A stretch of DNA of 64,000 nt from Streptomyces capillispiralis (GTDB lineage Bacteria > Actinomycetota > Actinomycetes > Streptomycetales > Streptomycetaceae): contig NZ_VIWV01000001.1 of NCBI RefSeq assembly GCF_007829875.1, forward strand, positions 124,001 through 188,000. The letters are read 5' to 3'. The translations under genes were made by a program, and so were the position numbers. Below are positions 52,727-61,142 of the stretch, in pieces. Within the stretch, counting starts at the first letter, position 1. Each line of letters starts with the position of its first letter. Below the pieces are notes generated by a model. That model had not been told where the DNA came from. It did not search any database and saw only the letters and a program-made list of their open reading frames with translations.

Positions 52727-53170
52727 ATGACCAACCCGCAGCAACAGGACCCTGTCCCGGCAGTGCGCCTCATCTTCGAGTACGAGGGCGATGCGGTACG
52801 CCTCGTCTCCCAACAGCCGGTCGACACAACCGTCAGTGACTTCGAGACCGGCGCCACGGCGCGTCCCGGTGACTACGTCGTGGAGACGCGAGACGACCAC
52901 GGGGAGCGCCTCGCCCGTGTCCCCGCCCGGGGAGCCTTCCGGGACAGCGCCGAGGTCTTCCCCGAGGATCAGCAGAAGCCGATCACCCGGGTGGACGTGG
53001 AGGCGCGGGGCGCGTTCACCGTGGTCGTGCCCGCACCGGCCGAGGCCGCTGAGGTCGCCGTGGTCCATGTCGAGCCACCGGAGCGCGAGCCACGGGCCGA
53101 AGACGTCATCGGTCCGCCTGCCGAAGTGAGACAGGACGTCGACCTCGCCACCTTTCGGCTTGAGCGATAG
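52727..53170 (+). CDS. Hypothetical protein, partner of the M64-type peptidase
   Basis: 147 residues, not recognised. Acidic, beta-rich pattern (VRLIFEYEGDAVRLVSQQPVD; RDDHGERLARVPARG; RVDVEARGAFTVVVPAPAEAAEVAVVHVE), reminiscent of an Ig-like or secretion-accessory module, no signal peptide or membrane segment. Its stop is 9 nt from the peptidase start, so the two are one operon. Could be a chaperone, inhibitor or carrier for the peptidase; no direct evidence. Confidence 0.7.
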   Translation: MTNPQQQDPVPAVRLIFEYEGDAVRLVSQQPVDTTVSDFETGATARPGDYVVETRDDHGERLARVPARGAFRDSAEVFPEDQQKPITRVDVEARGAFTVVVPAPAEAAEVAVVHVEPPEREPRAEDVIGPPAEVRQDVDLATFRLER

Positions 53171-53179
53171 GGGACCGCG

Positions 53180-54829
53180 ATGACCACCTCCGACGGCTCC
53201 GTCCAAGGCCGCACCCAGATACACGGAAGGGCACCGCGCAACCGGGCGTTCACGGTCGTGCTGCTCGGTGACGGGTTCACCTCCACCCAGCAGACAGACT
53301 TCAACACCGCCTGCACCAACTTCGTCACCGCGCTGACCACCACCCCGCCGTACGACAAGATCGGGAGGTCGGTCAACATCTGGCGGGTCAACGTCACGTC
53401 CACCGACTCGGGCGCCGACGACCCGGTCGGTGCCGGCGGCACCGGCGCGACGGCCCGCACGTACTTCGACTCCACCTTCGGCGCGAACAACATCAGACGG
53501 CTCCTGGTCTGCGACAGCTCCACGGTGCTCCAGACGGCCGCCGCCCAGGTCCCGGAGTTCACTGTCGCGATCGTCGTGGTGAACTCCACGATCTACGGAG
53601 GAAGCGGCGGCTCGATCGGCACGTACTCCCTCGCGCCCGGGGCGACCGAGATCGCCATTCACGAGCTCGGCCACACGGCGTACGGTCTGGCCGACGAGTA
53701 CGCGTGCTACGCCTGCACCAGCGGCGAGACCGGGCACGACGTCCACCCGACCGGTGAGCCGACCGAGCCGAATGTCACGCAGAACACCCGGCGCGACACC
53801 CTGAAATGGGGCTGGGCGGTCGATCCGGGCACGGCGCTGCCCACGATGTCCAACCCGAACTGTGCGACGGTGGATGATCGGCCGAGCACGGTTCCCGCCG
53901 GCACGGTCGGCTGCTTTGAGGGCGCGCACTACTACCACTGCGCCGCCTTCCGGCCCGAACACGGCTGCAAGATGCGGACTCTGGGCGTCCCGTTCTGTCA
54001 GGTCTGCAGTCAGGTGATCCGCGCCCGGACGAAGGTGGCCAAGAACATCTGCGCCCTGACTCCGAGCAGGAACGCGGTCTACCGCTACGACGGTTCGGGA
54101 ACCTCCTGGACGAAGATAGGCGGCCCCGCCGGCACCCTCTACGCCGGCGGCTGGGGACTCGTGGCAACCAATCCCAGTTCCGGCGACCTGTACCGCTACC
54201 TGGGCACACCCGACAGCTGGCAGCTCATCGGCAGCGCGGGCGCCCAGTTCGCCATCACCAACGACACCGTCTACGGACTGACCCCGAGCAAGAACGCCGT
54301 CTACCGCTACGACGGTTCGGGAACCTCCTGGACGAAGATAGGCGGCCCCGCCGGCACCCTCTACGCCGGCGGCTGGGGACTCGTGGCAACCAATCCCAGT
54401 TCCGGCGACCTGTACCGCTACCTGGGCACACCCGACAGCTGGCAGCTCATCGGCAGCGCGGGCGCCCAGTTCGCCATCACCAACGACACCGTCTACGGAC
54501 TGACCCCGAGCAAGAACGCCGTCTACCGCTACGACGGCTCGGGAACCTCCTGGACGAAGATAGGCGGCCCCGCCGGCACCCTCTACGCCGGGGACTGGGG
54601 GCGAGGCCTCCTCGCCACGAATCCCAGTTCCGGCGACCTGTACACCTACCTCGGCAGGCCCGACAGCTGGCGGCTCACCGGTAGTGCGGGTGCGCAGTTC
54701 GCCGTCGCCAGTGACACGGTCTACGGGCTGACTCCGAGCAGGAACGCCGTGTACCGGTATGAGGGTTCCGGACTGGCCTGGACCAAGGTCGGCGACGCCG
54801 CGCACTCCGTGGTCGCGGGCGACATCTAG
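53180..54829 (+). CDS. M64-type (IgA-peptidase-like) metallopeptidase with repeat C-terminus
   Basis: 549 residues. The first ~290 are the peptidase: RNRAFTVVLLGDGFT opening, then zinc motif HELGHTAYGLADEY (H161, E162, H165, with D172 downstream), as in M64 metallopeptidases. Cysteines follow (YACYAC; CFEGAHYYHC; CKMRTLG...CQVC), suggesting disulphides or a second metal site. From residue ~293 the sequence is three and a half near-identical 74-residue repeats of a tectonin-like propeller type (NAVYRYDGSGTSWTKIG ... TNPSSGDLYRYLGTPDSWQLIG), probably a lectin. No classical signal peptide, so its secretion route is unclear. Coupled to the gene at 52727. Confidence 0.85.
   Translation: MTTSDGSVQGRTQIHGRAPRNRAFTVVLLGDGFTSTQQTDFNTACTNFVTALTTTPPYDKIGRSVNIWRVNVTSTDSGADDPVGAGGTGATARTYFDSTFGANNIRRLLVCDSSTVLQTAAAQVPEFTVAIVVVNSTIYGGSGGSIGTYSLAPGATEIAIHELGHTAYGLADEYACYACTSGETGHDVHPTGEPTEPNVTQNTRRDTLKWGWAVDPGTALPTMSNPNCATVDDRPSTVPAGTVGCFEGAHYYHCAAFRPEHGCKMRTLGVPFCQVCSQVIRARTKVAKNICALTPSRNAVYRYDGSGTSWTKIGGPAGTLYAGGWGLVATNPSSGDLYRYLGTPDSWQLIGSAGAQFAITNDTVYGLTPSKNAVYRYDGSGTSWTKIGGPAGTLYAGGWGLVATNPSSGDLYRYLGTPDSWQLIGSAGAQFAITNDTVYGLTPSKNAVYRYDGSGTSWTKIGGPAGTLYAGDWGRGLLATNPSSGDLYTYLGRPDSWRLTGSAGAQFAVASDTVYGLTPSRNAVYRYEGSGLAWTKVGDAAHSVVAGDI
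54056..54829 (+). repeat. 222-bp tandem repeats within the peptidase gene
   Basis: Units start at 54056, 54278, 54500 and (partial) 54728. Units one and two are almost identical over 222 bp at DNA level, including third positions; unit three diverges slightly and carries a 6-bp insertion (GGGCGA-type), making it 228 bp. The DNA identity points to recent duplication or gene conversion. Each unit codes for about two propeller blades. Confidence 0.95.
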
Positions 54830-55133
54830 TTCTCGTAGCGGGTGGCCATGCAAGGCAGGCGCGTCACCGGACCGTCCCGCGGTCAGGAGGAACGCGAGAG
54901 GCCGGCAACGCCCGCTGAGCATCGGTCACCGGCGACGGCGGCATCGGGGCGGTCCGGCCCGGTCGACGCCTCCTCATATCGCGCAGGTCAACGGAAGATC
55001 ACCTACCGGTCTCGGTGGACCCCGTCCGTGCCCTCTTCGAGACCCACCTGCAACACCGCGCACCGCACGTTCCGGCCCGCCGTCCCGTCACAGTCACAGA
55101 AGTCGGCGTCAACCAACCAAGGGGGCACGGACG
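54830..55133. other. 304-bp gap before the VWA gene
   Basis: No gene, RNA or repeat recognised; presumably the promoter and leader of the VWA lipoprotein gene. Confidence 0.5.
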
Positions 55134-56663
55134 ATGAAGTGGCACGGGACACGACGACTGGGCGGAGCGCTGCTGGCGCTCACGGCGGCGGGCGGACTGC
55201 TGCTCACCGGATGCGGCGGAGGAACGGACGACGGTTCGAAGGCGAGTGACAACGCCTACGACCGCGGGCGCGACGGCTGGGCCCCGCCACCGCCCGCGCC
55301 CGAGCGCGGCCCGGGCGAGCAGGACTCCCGCGAGGTCGCCCCCGACCCCGACTACCTGTCCACGTTCGCGCTGGACGTCGACACCGCCTCGTACGGCTAC
55401 GCCCGCCGTACCCTCGGCGAGGGCCGGCTGCCCGACCCGTCGACCGTCCGTCCGGAGGAGTTCGTCAACAGCTTCCGGCAGGACTACGAGCGGCCCGGCG
55501 GCGACGGCTTCACGGTCACCGTGGACGGCGCCCGCACCGACGAGGAGGACTGGTCCCTGGTCCGCGTGGGCCTGGCCACCAGGCCCGCCGCGCCGAGCGG
55601 TGAACGCCCGCCCGCCGCCCTGACCTTCGTCATCGACATCTCGGGGTCGATGGCCGAACCGGGCCGCCTGGACCTCGCCCGGGAATCCCTCACGACCATG
55701 ACGGAGCGGCTGCGCGACGACGACTCCGTCGCGATCGTCACCTTCAGCGACGAGGCGGAGACCGTACTGCCGATGACCCGGCTCGGCGGCAACCGGGGAG
55801 AGGTCCACGACGCCGTCGACAGCCTGGAGCCGACCGACTCCACCAATCTCGGGGCCGGTGTGGAGGCCGGGTACGAGACCGCCGTCGAGGGGCTCCGCGA
55901 AGGCGCCACCAACCGCGTCGTCCTCGTCTCCGACGCCCTCGCCAACACCGGGGAGACCGACGCCGACGCGATCCTCGAACGCATCGCGGACTCCCGCCGC
56001 GAGCACGGCATCACCCTGTTCGGCGTCGGCGTGGGCAGCGACTACGGGGACGCGCTCATGGAGCGGCTCGCGGACAAGGGCGACGGCCACACGGTGTACG
56101 TGTCCGACGAGGAGGACGCCCGCGAGGTCTTCAGCGAACAGCTGCCCCGCAACATCGAGCTGACGGCCCGGGACGCCAAGGCGCAGGTCGCCTTCGACCC
56201 GGAGACGGTCGCCGAGTTCCGCCTGGTCGGCTACGACAACCGCCGGGTCGCCGACGAGGACTTCCGCGACGACCGGGTGGACGGCGGTGAGGTCGGTCCC
56301 GGCCACACCGTGACCGCCCTGTACGCGGTGCGGACCCGGGCGGGGGCCGAGGGGCACCTCGCCACGGCGACCGTGCGCTGGCTCGACCCCGACAGCCGGG
56401 CCCCGCACGAGGAGACCGGCGACCTGGAGACCGACGGCCTCGCCGGCTCCGTCTGGGAGGCGCGGCGCGGTCTGACGGTCACCGCGACCGCGGCCTACTT
56501 CGCCGACGCCCTGCGCTCCCACGACCAGCGGTACGGCAGCCTGCCCGGCGCGCCCGGTCTCGGCGAACTCTCCGAGCGCGCCGGGAGCCTGGCGGACAGG
56601 AGCGAGGACGAGGACGTCAGCGCGCTGGCCGAGGCGATCCGCGCGGCGGACCGACTCGCCTGA
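55134..56663 (+). CDS. VWA-domain lipoprotein (YfbK-like)
   Basis: 509 residues. Signal peptide with lipobox LLLTGC, then a Pro-rich linker. Next a vWF_A N-terminal region (PDYLSTFALDVDTASYGYARRTLGEGRLP), the VWA domain with MIDAS motif DISGSM (about residue 164), T near DSTNLG and D in VSDALANTG, and a DUF3520-like C-terminal region. The overall layout matches E. coli YfbK and Streptomyces Ca-activated chloride-channel-like lipoproteins. Surface exposed; binds a divalent metal and a protein ligand. Role unknown. Confidence 0.88.
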   Translation: MKWHGTRRLGGALLALTAAGGLLLTGCGGGTDDGSKASDNAYDRGRDGWAPPPPAPERGPGEQDSREVAPDPDYLSTFALDVDTASYGYARRTLGEGRLPDPSTVRPEEFVNSFRQDYERPGGDGFTVTVDGARTDEEDWSLVRVGLATRPAAPSGERPPAALTFVIDISGSMAEPGRLDLARESLTTMTERLRDDDSVAIVTFSDEAETVLPMTRLGGNRGEVHDAVDSLEPTDSTNLGAGVEAGYETAVEGLREGATNRVVLVSDALANTGETDADAILERIADSRREHGITLFGVGVGSDYGDALMERLADKGDGHTVYVSDEEDAREVFSEQLPRNIELTARDAKAQVAFDPETVAEFRLVGYDNRRVADEDFRDDRVDGGEVGPGHTVTALYAVRTRAGAEGHLATATVRWLDPDSRAPHEETGDLETDGLAGSVWEARRGLTVTATAAYFADALRSHDQRYGSLPGAPGLGELSERAGSLADRSEDEDVSALAEAIRAADRLA

Positions 56664-56765
56664 CCCCGGCCCATTGACTCCTCCTTACGCGCGGGTAAGT
56701 TGACTCCCGAGTAAGTAAGCACGGCAGTACGAGCACGAGAGCATCAGCCGCGACCGGGAGCCGTC

Positions 56766-58682
56766 ATGGGCGTACGCAAGGATCTGAAACGGGCGAAACG
56801 ACGCACCGAGCTGGCGGGCCGCACCAGAGTCGAGACCGTCAGGGACGAGCGGGGCGTCGTGCGCGAGGCCCGCACCGCGGCCCTCGCCGCCCGGCAGATC
56901 ACCGGCACCGTCGCCGACATCCCGTACACCAACGCGGCCGAGGCGCCCGACGCGGTGGTCCTGCGGCGCGAGGAGCGCGGGACCTGGCACCCGGTCACGG
57001 CGGCGGCCTTCGCGCGGGAGGTCACCGCCGTGGCCAAGGGGCTGGTCGCCGCCGGCGTCGGACCGGGCGACCGGGTGGCCGTGATGTCCCGCACCCGCTA
57101 CGAGTGGACGGTCCTGGACTTCGCGATCTGGTCCGCCGGCGGCCGGACGGTACCGGTGTACGCCACCTCGTCCGCGGAGCAGGTGGAGTGGATCGTCCGC
57201 GACTCCGGCGCCCGGTACGTCGTTACCGAGACCGCGGAGAACACCGCCACGGTCACCACCGGCACCGCCGTCCACCCCGCGCCCCCGCGCGTGTGGGAAC
57301 TGGACGCGGGCGCCCTCGCCGACCTCACGGCGCTCGGCGCGGACGTCCCCGACGAGGAGGTCGCCAAGCGCCGCGCCGCCCTCACCCCCGACACCGCCGC
57401 GACCCTCTGCTACACCTCCGGCACCACCGGGCGGCCCAAGGGCTGCGTCCTCACGCACGCCAACCTGTACGCCGAGGCCGCCAACACCGTCGAACTGCTG
57501 CACCCGGTCTTCAAGGAGGTCACCGACCAGACCGCCTCGACCCTGCTCTTCCTCCCGCTCGCCCACATCCTCGGCCGCACCATCCAGATCGCCTGTCTGC
57601 TGGGGCGCATCGAGATCGGTCACTGCCCGAGCATCAAGCCGGACGAACTGCGGCCCGCGCTCAAGACGTTCCGCCCGACGTTCCTGGTCGGGGTCCCCTA
57701 CCTCTTCGAGAAGATCCACGACACCGGCCGGGCCACCGCGGAGAAGATCGGCCGCGGCGCCTCCTTCGAGCGCGCCCACCGCATCGCCGTACGCTTCGGC
57801 GAGGCCCACCTCAACCGGTTCCTGGAGCGCGGCAAGGGCCCCGGCCCCGCCCTGTACGCCGCCTGGGCGCTGTACGACCTGCTGGTCTACCGCCGGGTCC
57901 GCAAGGAACTCGGCGGGCGCCTGCGGTACGCCATCAGCGGCGGCTCCCCGCTGGAGCGCGATCTCAATCTCTTCTTCTACGCGGCCGGGATCATGGTGTA
58001 CGAGGGCTACGGCCTGACCGAGACCACCGCCGCCGCCACCATCGTCCCGCCGCTCGGCCCGCGCCCCGGCACGGTCGGACTGCCGGTCCCCGGCACCTCG
58101 GTGCGGATCGCCGACGACGGCGAGGTGTGCGTCAAGGGCGGCATCGTCTTCGGCTCGTACTGGAACGACCCGGCCGCCACCGAGGCAGTGCTGGACGACG
58201 GGTGGTTCCGCACCGGCGACCTGGGCGCCCTGGACGAGGACGGCTACCTCGCCATCACCGGCCGCAAGAAGGACATCATCGTCACCTCCGGCGGCAAGAA
58301 CGTCTCCCCCGCCGTCCTGGAGGACCGGCTGCGCAGCCGTCCGCCCGTCGGCCAGTGCCTCGTCGTCGGCGACAACCGCCCGTTCGTCGCCGCGGTGATC
58401 ACCCTCGACCCCGAGACGGTCGCCCACTGGCTGGCGGTGCGCGGGATGCCCGCGGACACCCCGATGTCGGAGGTGGTCCGCGACCCGCGGATGCGCGCCG
58501 ATGTGCAGCGGGCCGTCGACTACGCCAATGAGGCCGTCTCGCGGGCGGAGTCCATCCGCGCCTTCACCCTGGTCGAGGGGGAGTTCACCGAGGAGAACGG
58601 GCTGATGACCCCCTCGCTCAAGGTCAAACGGCAGGCGGCGCAGGAGGCCTACGCGCGGGAGATCACGGAGCTGTACTCCTGA
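56766..58682 (+). CDS. Long-chain acyl-CoA synthetase (AMP-binding enzyme)
   Basis: 638 residues of the ANL superfamily. The P-loop is CYTSGTTGRPKGCVLTH (about 213-229), then YEGYGLTETTAA (A5 motif) and the C-terminal GRKKDIIVTSGGKNVSP (A8/A10 region). Activates a fatty acid with ATP to acyl-AMP then acyl-CoA; the length and motifs fit the FAA1/FadD15 class. ATG 56766. Its last 20 nt overlap the tail of the convergent class V aminotransferase gene. Stand-alone. Confidence 0.92.
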   Translation: MGVRKDLKRAKRRTELAGRTRVETVRDERGVVREARTAALAARQITGTVADIPYTNAAEAPDAVVLRREERGTWHPVTAAAFAREVTAVAKGLVAAGVGPGDRVAVMSRTRYEWTVLDFAIWSAGGRTVPVYATSSAEQVEWIVRDSGARYVVTETAENTATVTTGTAVHPAPPRVWELDAGALADLTALGADVPDEEVAKRRAALTPDTAATLCYTSGTTGRPKGCVLTHANLYAEAANTVELLHPVFKEVTDQTASTLLFLPLAHILGRTIQIACLLGRIEIGHCPSIKPDELRPALKTFRPTFLVGVPYLFEKIHDTGRATAEKIGRGASFERAHRIAVRFGEAHLNRFLERGKGPGPALYAAWALYDLLVYRRVRKELGGRLRYAISGGSPLERDLNLFFYAAGIMVYEGYGLTETTAAATIVPPLGPRPGTVGLPVPGTSVRIADDGEVCVKGGIVFGSYWNDPAATEAVLDDGWFRTGDLGALDEDGYLAITGRKKDIIVTSGGKNVSPAVLEDRLRSRPPVGQCLVVGDNRPFVAAVITLDPETVAHWLAVRGMPADTPMSEVVRDPRMRADVQRAVDYANEAVSRAESIRAFTLVEGEFTEENGLMTPSLKVKRQAAQEAYAREITELYS

Positions 58683-59892
58683 CCCCGCGGTCGCCCAGGA
58701 AGGCGGCCAGGCCCGTCAGGAGGCGGTCGACGTCCTCGTCGTCGGTGTAGGGGGCCAGGCCGAGGCGGAGCCCTCCGGTGTCGCCCAGGCCCAGGTGGCG
58801 GGACGCCTCCAGGGCGTAGAAGTTACCGGAGGGCGCGTGCACGCCGCGGCCGGCGAGGCAGCGGTAGGCGTCCTCGGTGCGGTGGCCGTCCAGGGTGATC
58901 AGCAGGGTCGGGGTGCGCCGGGCGGCGCGGGAGTGGACCGTGACCCCGTCGAGGGCCGCCAGGCCCTGTTCGAGCCGGTCGCGCAGGGTGTGCTCGTGCT
59001 CCTCCACCGCCTCGAACGCCGAGGCCAGCCGTTCGCGGCGGCTGCCGCCCGGCCGCCCGGCCAGGCCGGCCAGGAAGTCGACGGCCGCACGGGTGCCCGC
59101 CAGGAACTCGTAGGGCAGCGTGCCGAGTTCGAAGCGCTCGGGGACCGCGTCGGTGGAGGGCAGCAGCTTGTCCGGGCGCAGTGTCTCCAGCAGCGCGGGG
59201 CGGGCGGCCAGCACGCCGTGGTGGGGGCCGAGGAACTTGTACGGGGAGCAGACGAAGAAGTCCGCGCCGAGCGCCTCGACGTCGACCGGGACGTGCGCGG
59301 TGTAGTGCACGCCGTCGACGTACAGCAGGGCGCCCGCCTCGTGCACGATCCGGGCGATCTCGGTGATCGGGGGAATGGTCCCGATCAGGTTGGAGGCGGC
59401 GGTGACCGCCACCAGCCGGGTGCGTGCGGAGAGCACGGCCCGGATGTGGTCGGCGGTCAGTTCACCGGTGGCCGGGTCGAAGTCGGCCCGGCGGACGGTG
59501 ACGCCGGCCCGCTCGGCCGCCTGCACCCAGGGGCGGATGTTGGCGTCGTGGTCCAGCCGCGTGACGACCACCTCGTCGCCCGGTGCCCAGGTACCGGCCA
59601 GCGTGCGGGAGAAGTCGTAGGTGAGCTGGGTGGCGCTGCGCCCGAGGACGATGCCCGCCGGGTCGGCGCCCAGCAGGTCGGCCATGGCCCGGCGGGTCTC
59701 CACGACGAGGGTCTCGGCGTTCCGCTCGCCGGGCAGGCCGTCGCCCCGGATCGACAGCGGACGGGACAGCGCGTCGCTGATCGCCTCGATGACGGGCCGC
59801 GGCATCTGGGTGCCGCCGGGGCCGTCGAAGTGCGCGGTGCCGGCGGCCAGCGCGGGGATCCGGGCGCGCAGGGCGGTGAGGTCGTACGTCAT
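58663..59892 (-). CDS. Cysteine desulfurase-like protein (class V aminotransferase)
   Basis: 409 residues. PLP fold: HFDGPGGTQMPRPV opening, AASNLIGTIPPITEIARI, YVDGVHYTAHVPVDV and the PLP-lysine K219 in SPYKFLGPHHG. Matches the TIGR01976-type cysteine desulfurase-related family, whose substrate is unsettled. A member of a two-gene unit with the AI-2E-type gene upstream (46 nt). ATG 59892. Its stop overlaps the end of the acyl-CoA synthetase gene. Confidence 0.88.
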   Translation of the reverse strand: MTYDLTALRARIPALAAGTAHFDGPGGTQMPRPVIEAISDALSRPLSIRGDGLPGERNAETLVVETRRAMADLLGADPAGIVLGRSATQLTYDFSRTLAGTWAPGDEVVVTRLDHDANIRPWVQAAERAGVTVRRADFDPATGELTADHIRAVLSARTRLVAVTAASNLIGTIPPITEIARIVHEAGALLYVDGVHYTAHVPVDVEALGADFFVCSPYKFLGPHHGVLAARPALLETLRPDKLLPSTDAVPERFELGTLPYEFLAGTRAAVDFLAGLAGRPGGSRRERLASAFEAVEEHEHTLRDRLEQGLAALDGVTVHSRAARRTPTLLITLDGHRTEDAYRCLAGRGVHAPSGNFYALEASRHLGLGDTGGLRLGLAPYTDDEDVDRLLTGLAAFLGDRGVRSTAP

Positions 59893-59938
59893 GGGGCTTC
59901 CTGTCGTCGCGGCTGGAGTCGGTGTGCCGGTCGGCCGG

Positions 59939-61033
59939 TCAGGTGGGTGTGCCGTCGGCCACCGGTTCCGGCGGGTCGGCGAGCTGTTCGCGCAGATAGT
60001 TCCAGACGACCGCGACCAGCGCGGCGACCGGTACGGCGAGCAGGCTGCCGACGATGCCGGCCAGGCTGCCGCCCAGGGTCACCGCGAGCAGGACGACCGC
60101 CGCGTGCAGCCCGAGACCGCGGCTCTGGATCATCGGCTGGAGCACGTTGCCCTCGAGTTGCTGCACCCCGACGATGATGGCCAGCACGATGAGCGCGTCC
60201 GTCAGCCCGTTGGACACCAGCGCGATCAGCACCGCGACCAGGCCGGCGAACAGGGCGCCGATGATGGGCACGAACGCGGCCACGAAGGTCAGCACCGCCA
60301 GCGGGAGCACCAGCGGTACGCCCAGGATCCACAGGCCGAGGCCGATGAGGACCGCGTCGATCAAGCCGACGAGCGCCTGGGACCGGACGAACGCGCCCAG
60401 GGTGTCCCAGCAGCGGGCGGCCACGACCGGGAGGTCGGTGGCGAGGCGGCCGGGGAGCTGCCGGCCGAGCCACGGCAGGAAGCGCGGGCCGTCCTTGAGG
60501 AAGAAGAACATCAGGAACAGCCCCAGGACGGCGGTCACCACACCGTTGAAGACGGTGCTGACGCCGGTGACGACCGTGCTGACGATGGTTCCGGCGCTGT
60601 CCTGGACGCGGGCGGTCGCGGTGTCGAAGGCCCCGGCGATCCGTTCCTCGCCGATGTTGAGCGGCGGCCCGGCGGCCCACTCCCGCAGCCGCTGGATGCC
60701 CTCCACGACGCCGTCGGTCAGTTCACCGGACTGCGACGCCACGGGGACCGCGATCAGCGCCACGGTGCCCGTGGCCACCAGCAGGAACAGCACGGTCACC
60801 AGTGACGCGGCGAGGGCCGGAGGCAGGCCGCGCCGGCGCAGGAAGCGCGCCGGGGGCCAGGTGAGCGTGGTGAGGAGCAGACCGACTATGAGCGGCCAGA
60901 CCACCGGCCACATCCGGCCGAGGACCCAGAGCAGCACCGCGGCCGCCACCAGGACCAGCAGCAGCTCACCGGAGATGCGCGCCGACGTGCGCAGCGCGGC
61001 GCGGGTTCTTCCCGCGTTCAACGTGGCAGACAT
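59939..61033 (-). CDS. AI-2E family transporter-like membrane protein
   Basis: 364 residues, eight or so membrane segments. The family core is present: LLLTTLTWPPARFLRRRGLPPALAASLV, FFLKDGPRFLPWLG, LVGLIDAVLIGLGLWILGVPLVLPLAVLTFVAAFVPIIGALFAGL and LEGNVLQPMIQSRGLGLHAAVVLLAV. Members (YdiK/TqsA/YhhT) export signalling molecules or other solutes; substrate here unknown. ATG 61033. Likely co-transcribed with the aminotransferase downstream. Confidence 0.92.
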   Translation of the reverse strand: MSATLNAGRTRAALRTSARISGELLLVLVAAAVLLWVLGRMWPVVWPLIVGLLLTTLTWPPARFLRRRGLPPALAASLVTVLFLLVATGTVALIAVPVASQSGELTDGVVEGIQRLREWAAGPPLNIGEERIAGAFDTATARVQDSAGTIVSTVVTGVSTVFNGVVTAVLGLFLMFFFLKDGPRFLPWLGRQLPGRLATDLPVVAARCWDTLGAFVRSQALVGLIDAVLIGLGLWILGVPLVLPLAVLTFVAAFVPIIGALFAGLVAVLIALVSNGLTDALIVLAIIVGVQQLEGNVLQPMIQSRGLGLHAAVVLLAVTLGGSLAGIVGSLLAVPVAALVAVVWNYLREQLADPPEPVADGTPT

Positions 61034-61142
61034 GGGGGCACCTTATGGGGCCCGCCGGTGAGGTGATCACCCGGGAGGTGTCCGGTGGTGCTCCACCGTG
61101 TCGGCCGGGGAGGGGCCGGGGCGGGTGGGGCAGACTGAGGAC

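Noticed and set aside
54056..54829. Assembly duplication in the peptidase gene
   Set aside because: Unit three and the partial fourth have diverged and keep the frame, with a 6-bp in-frame insertion, which supports real gene repeats; unit copy number could still be misassembled.
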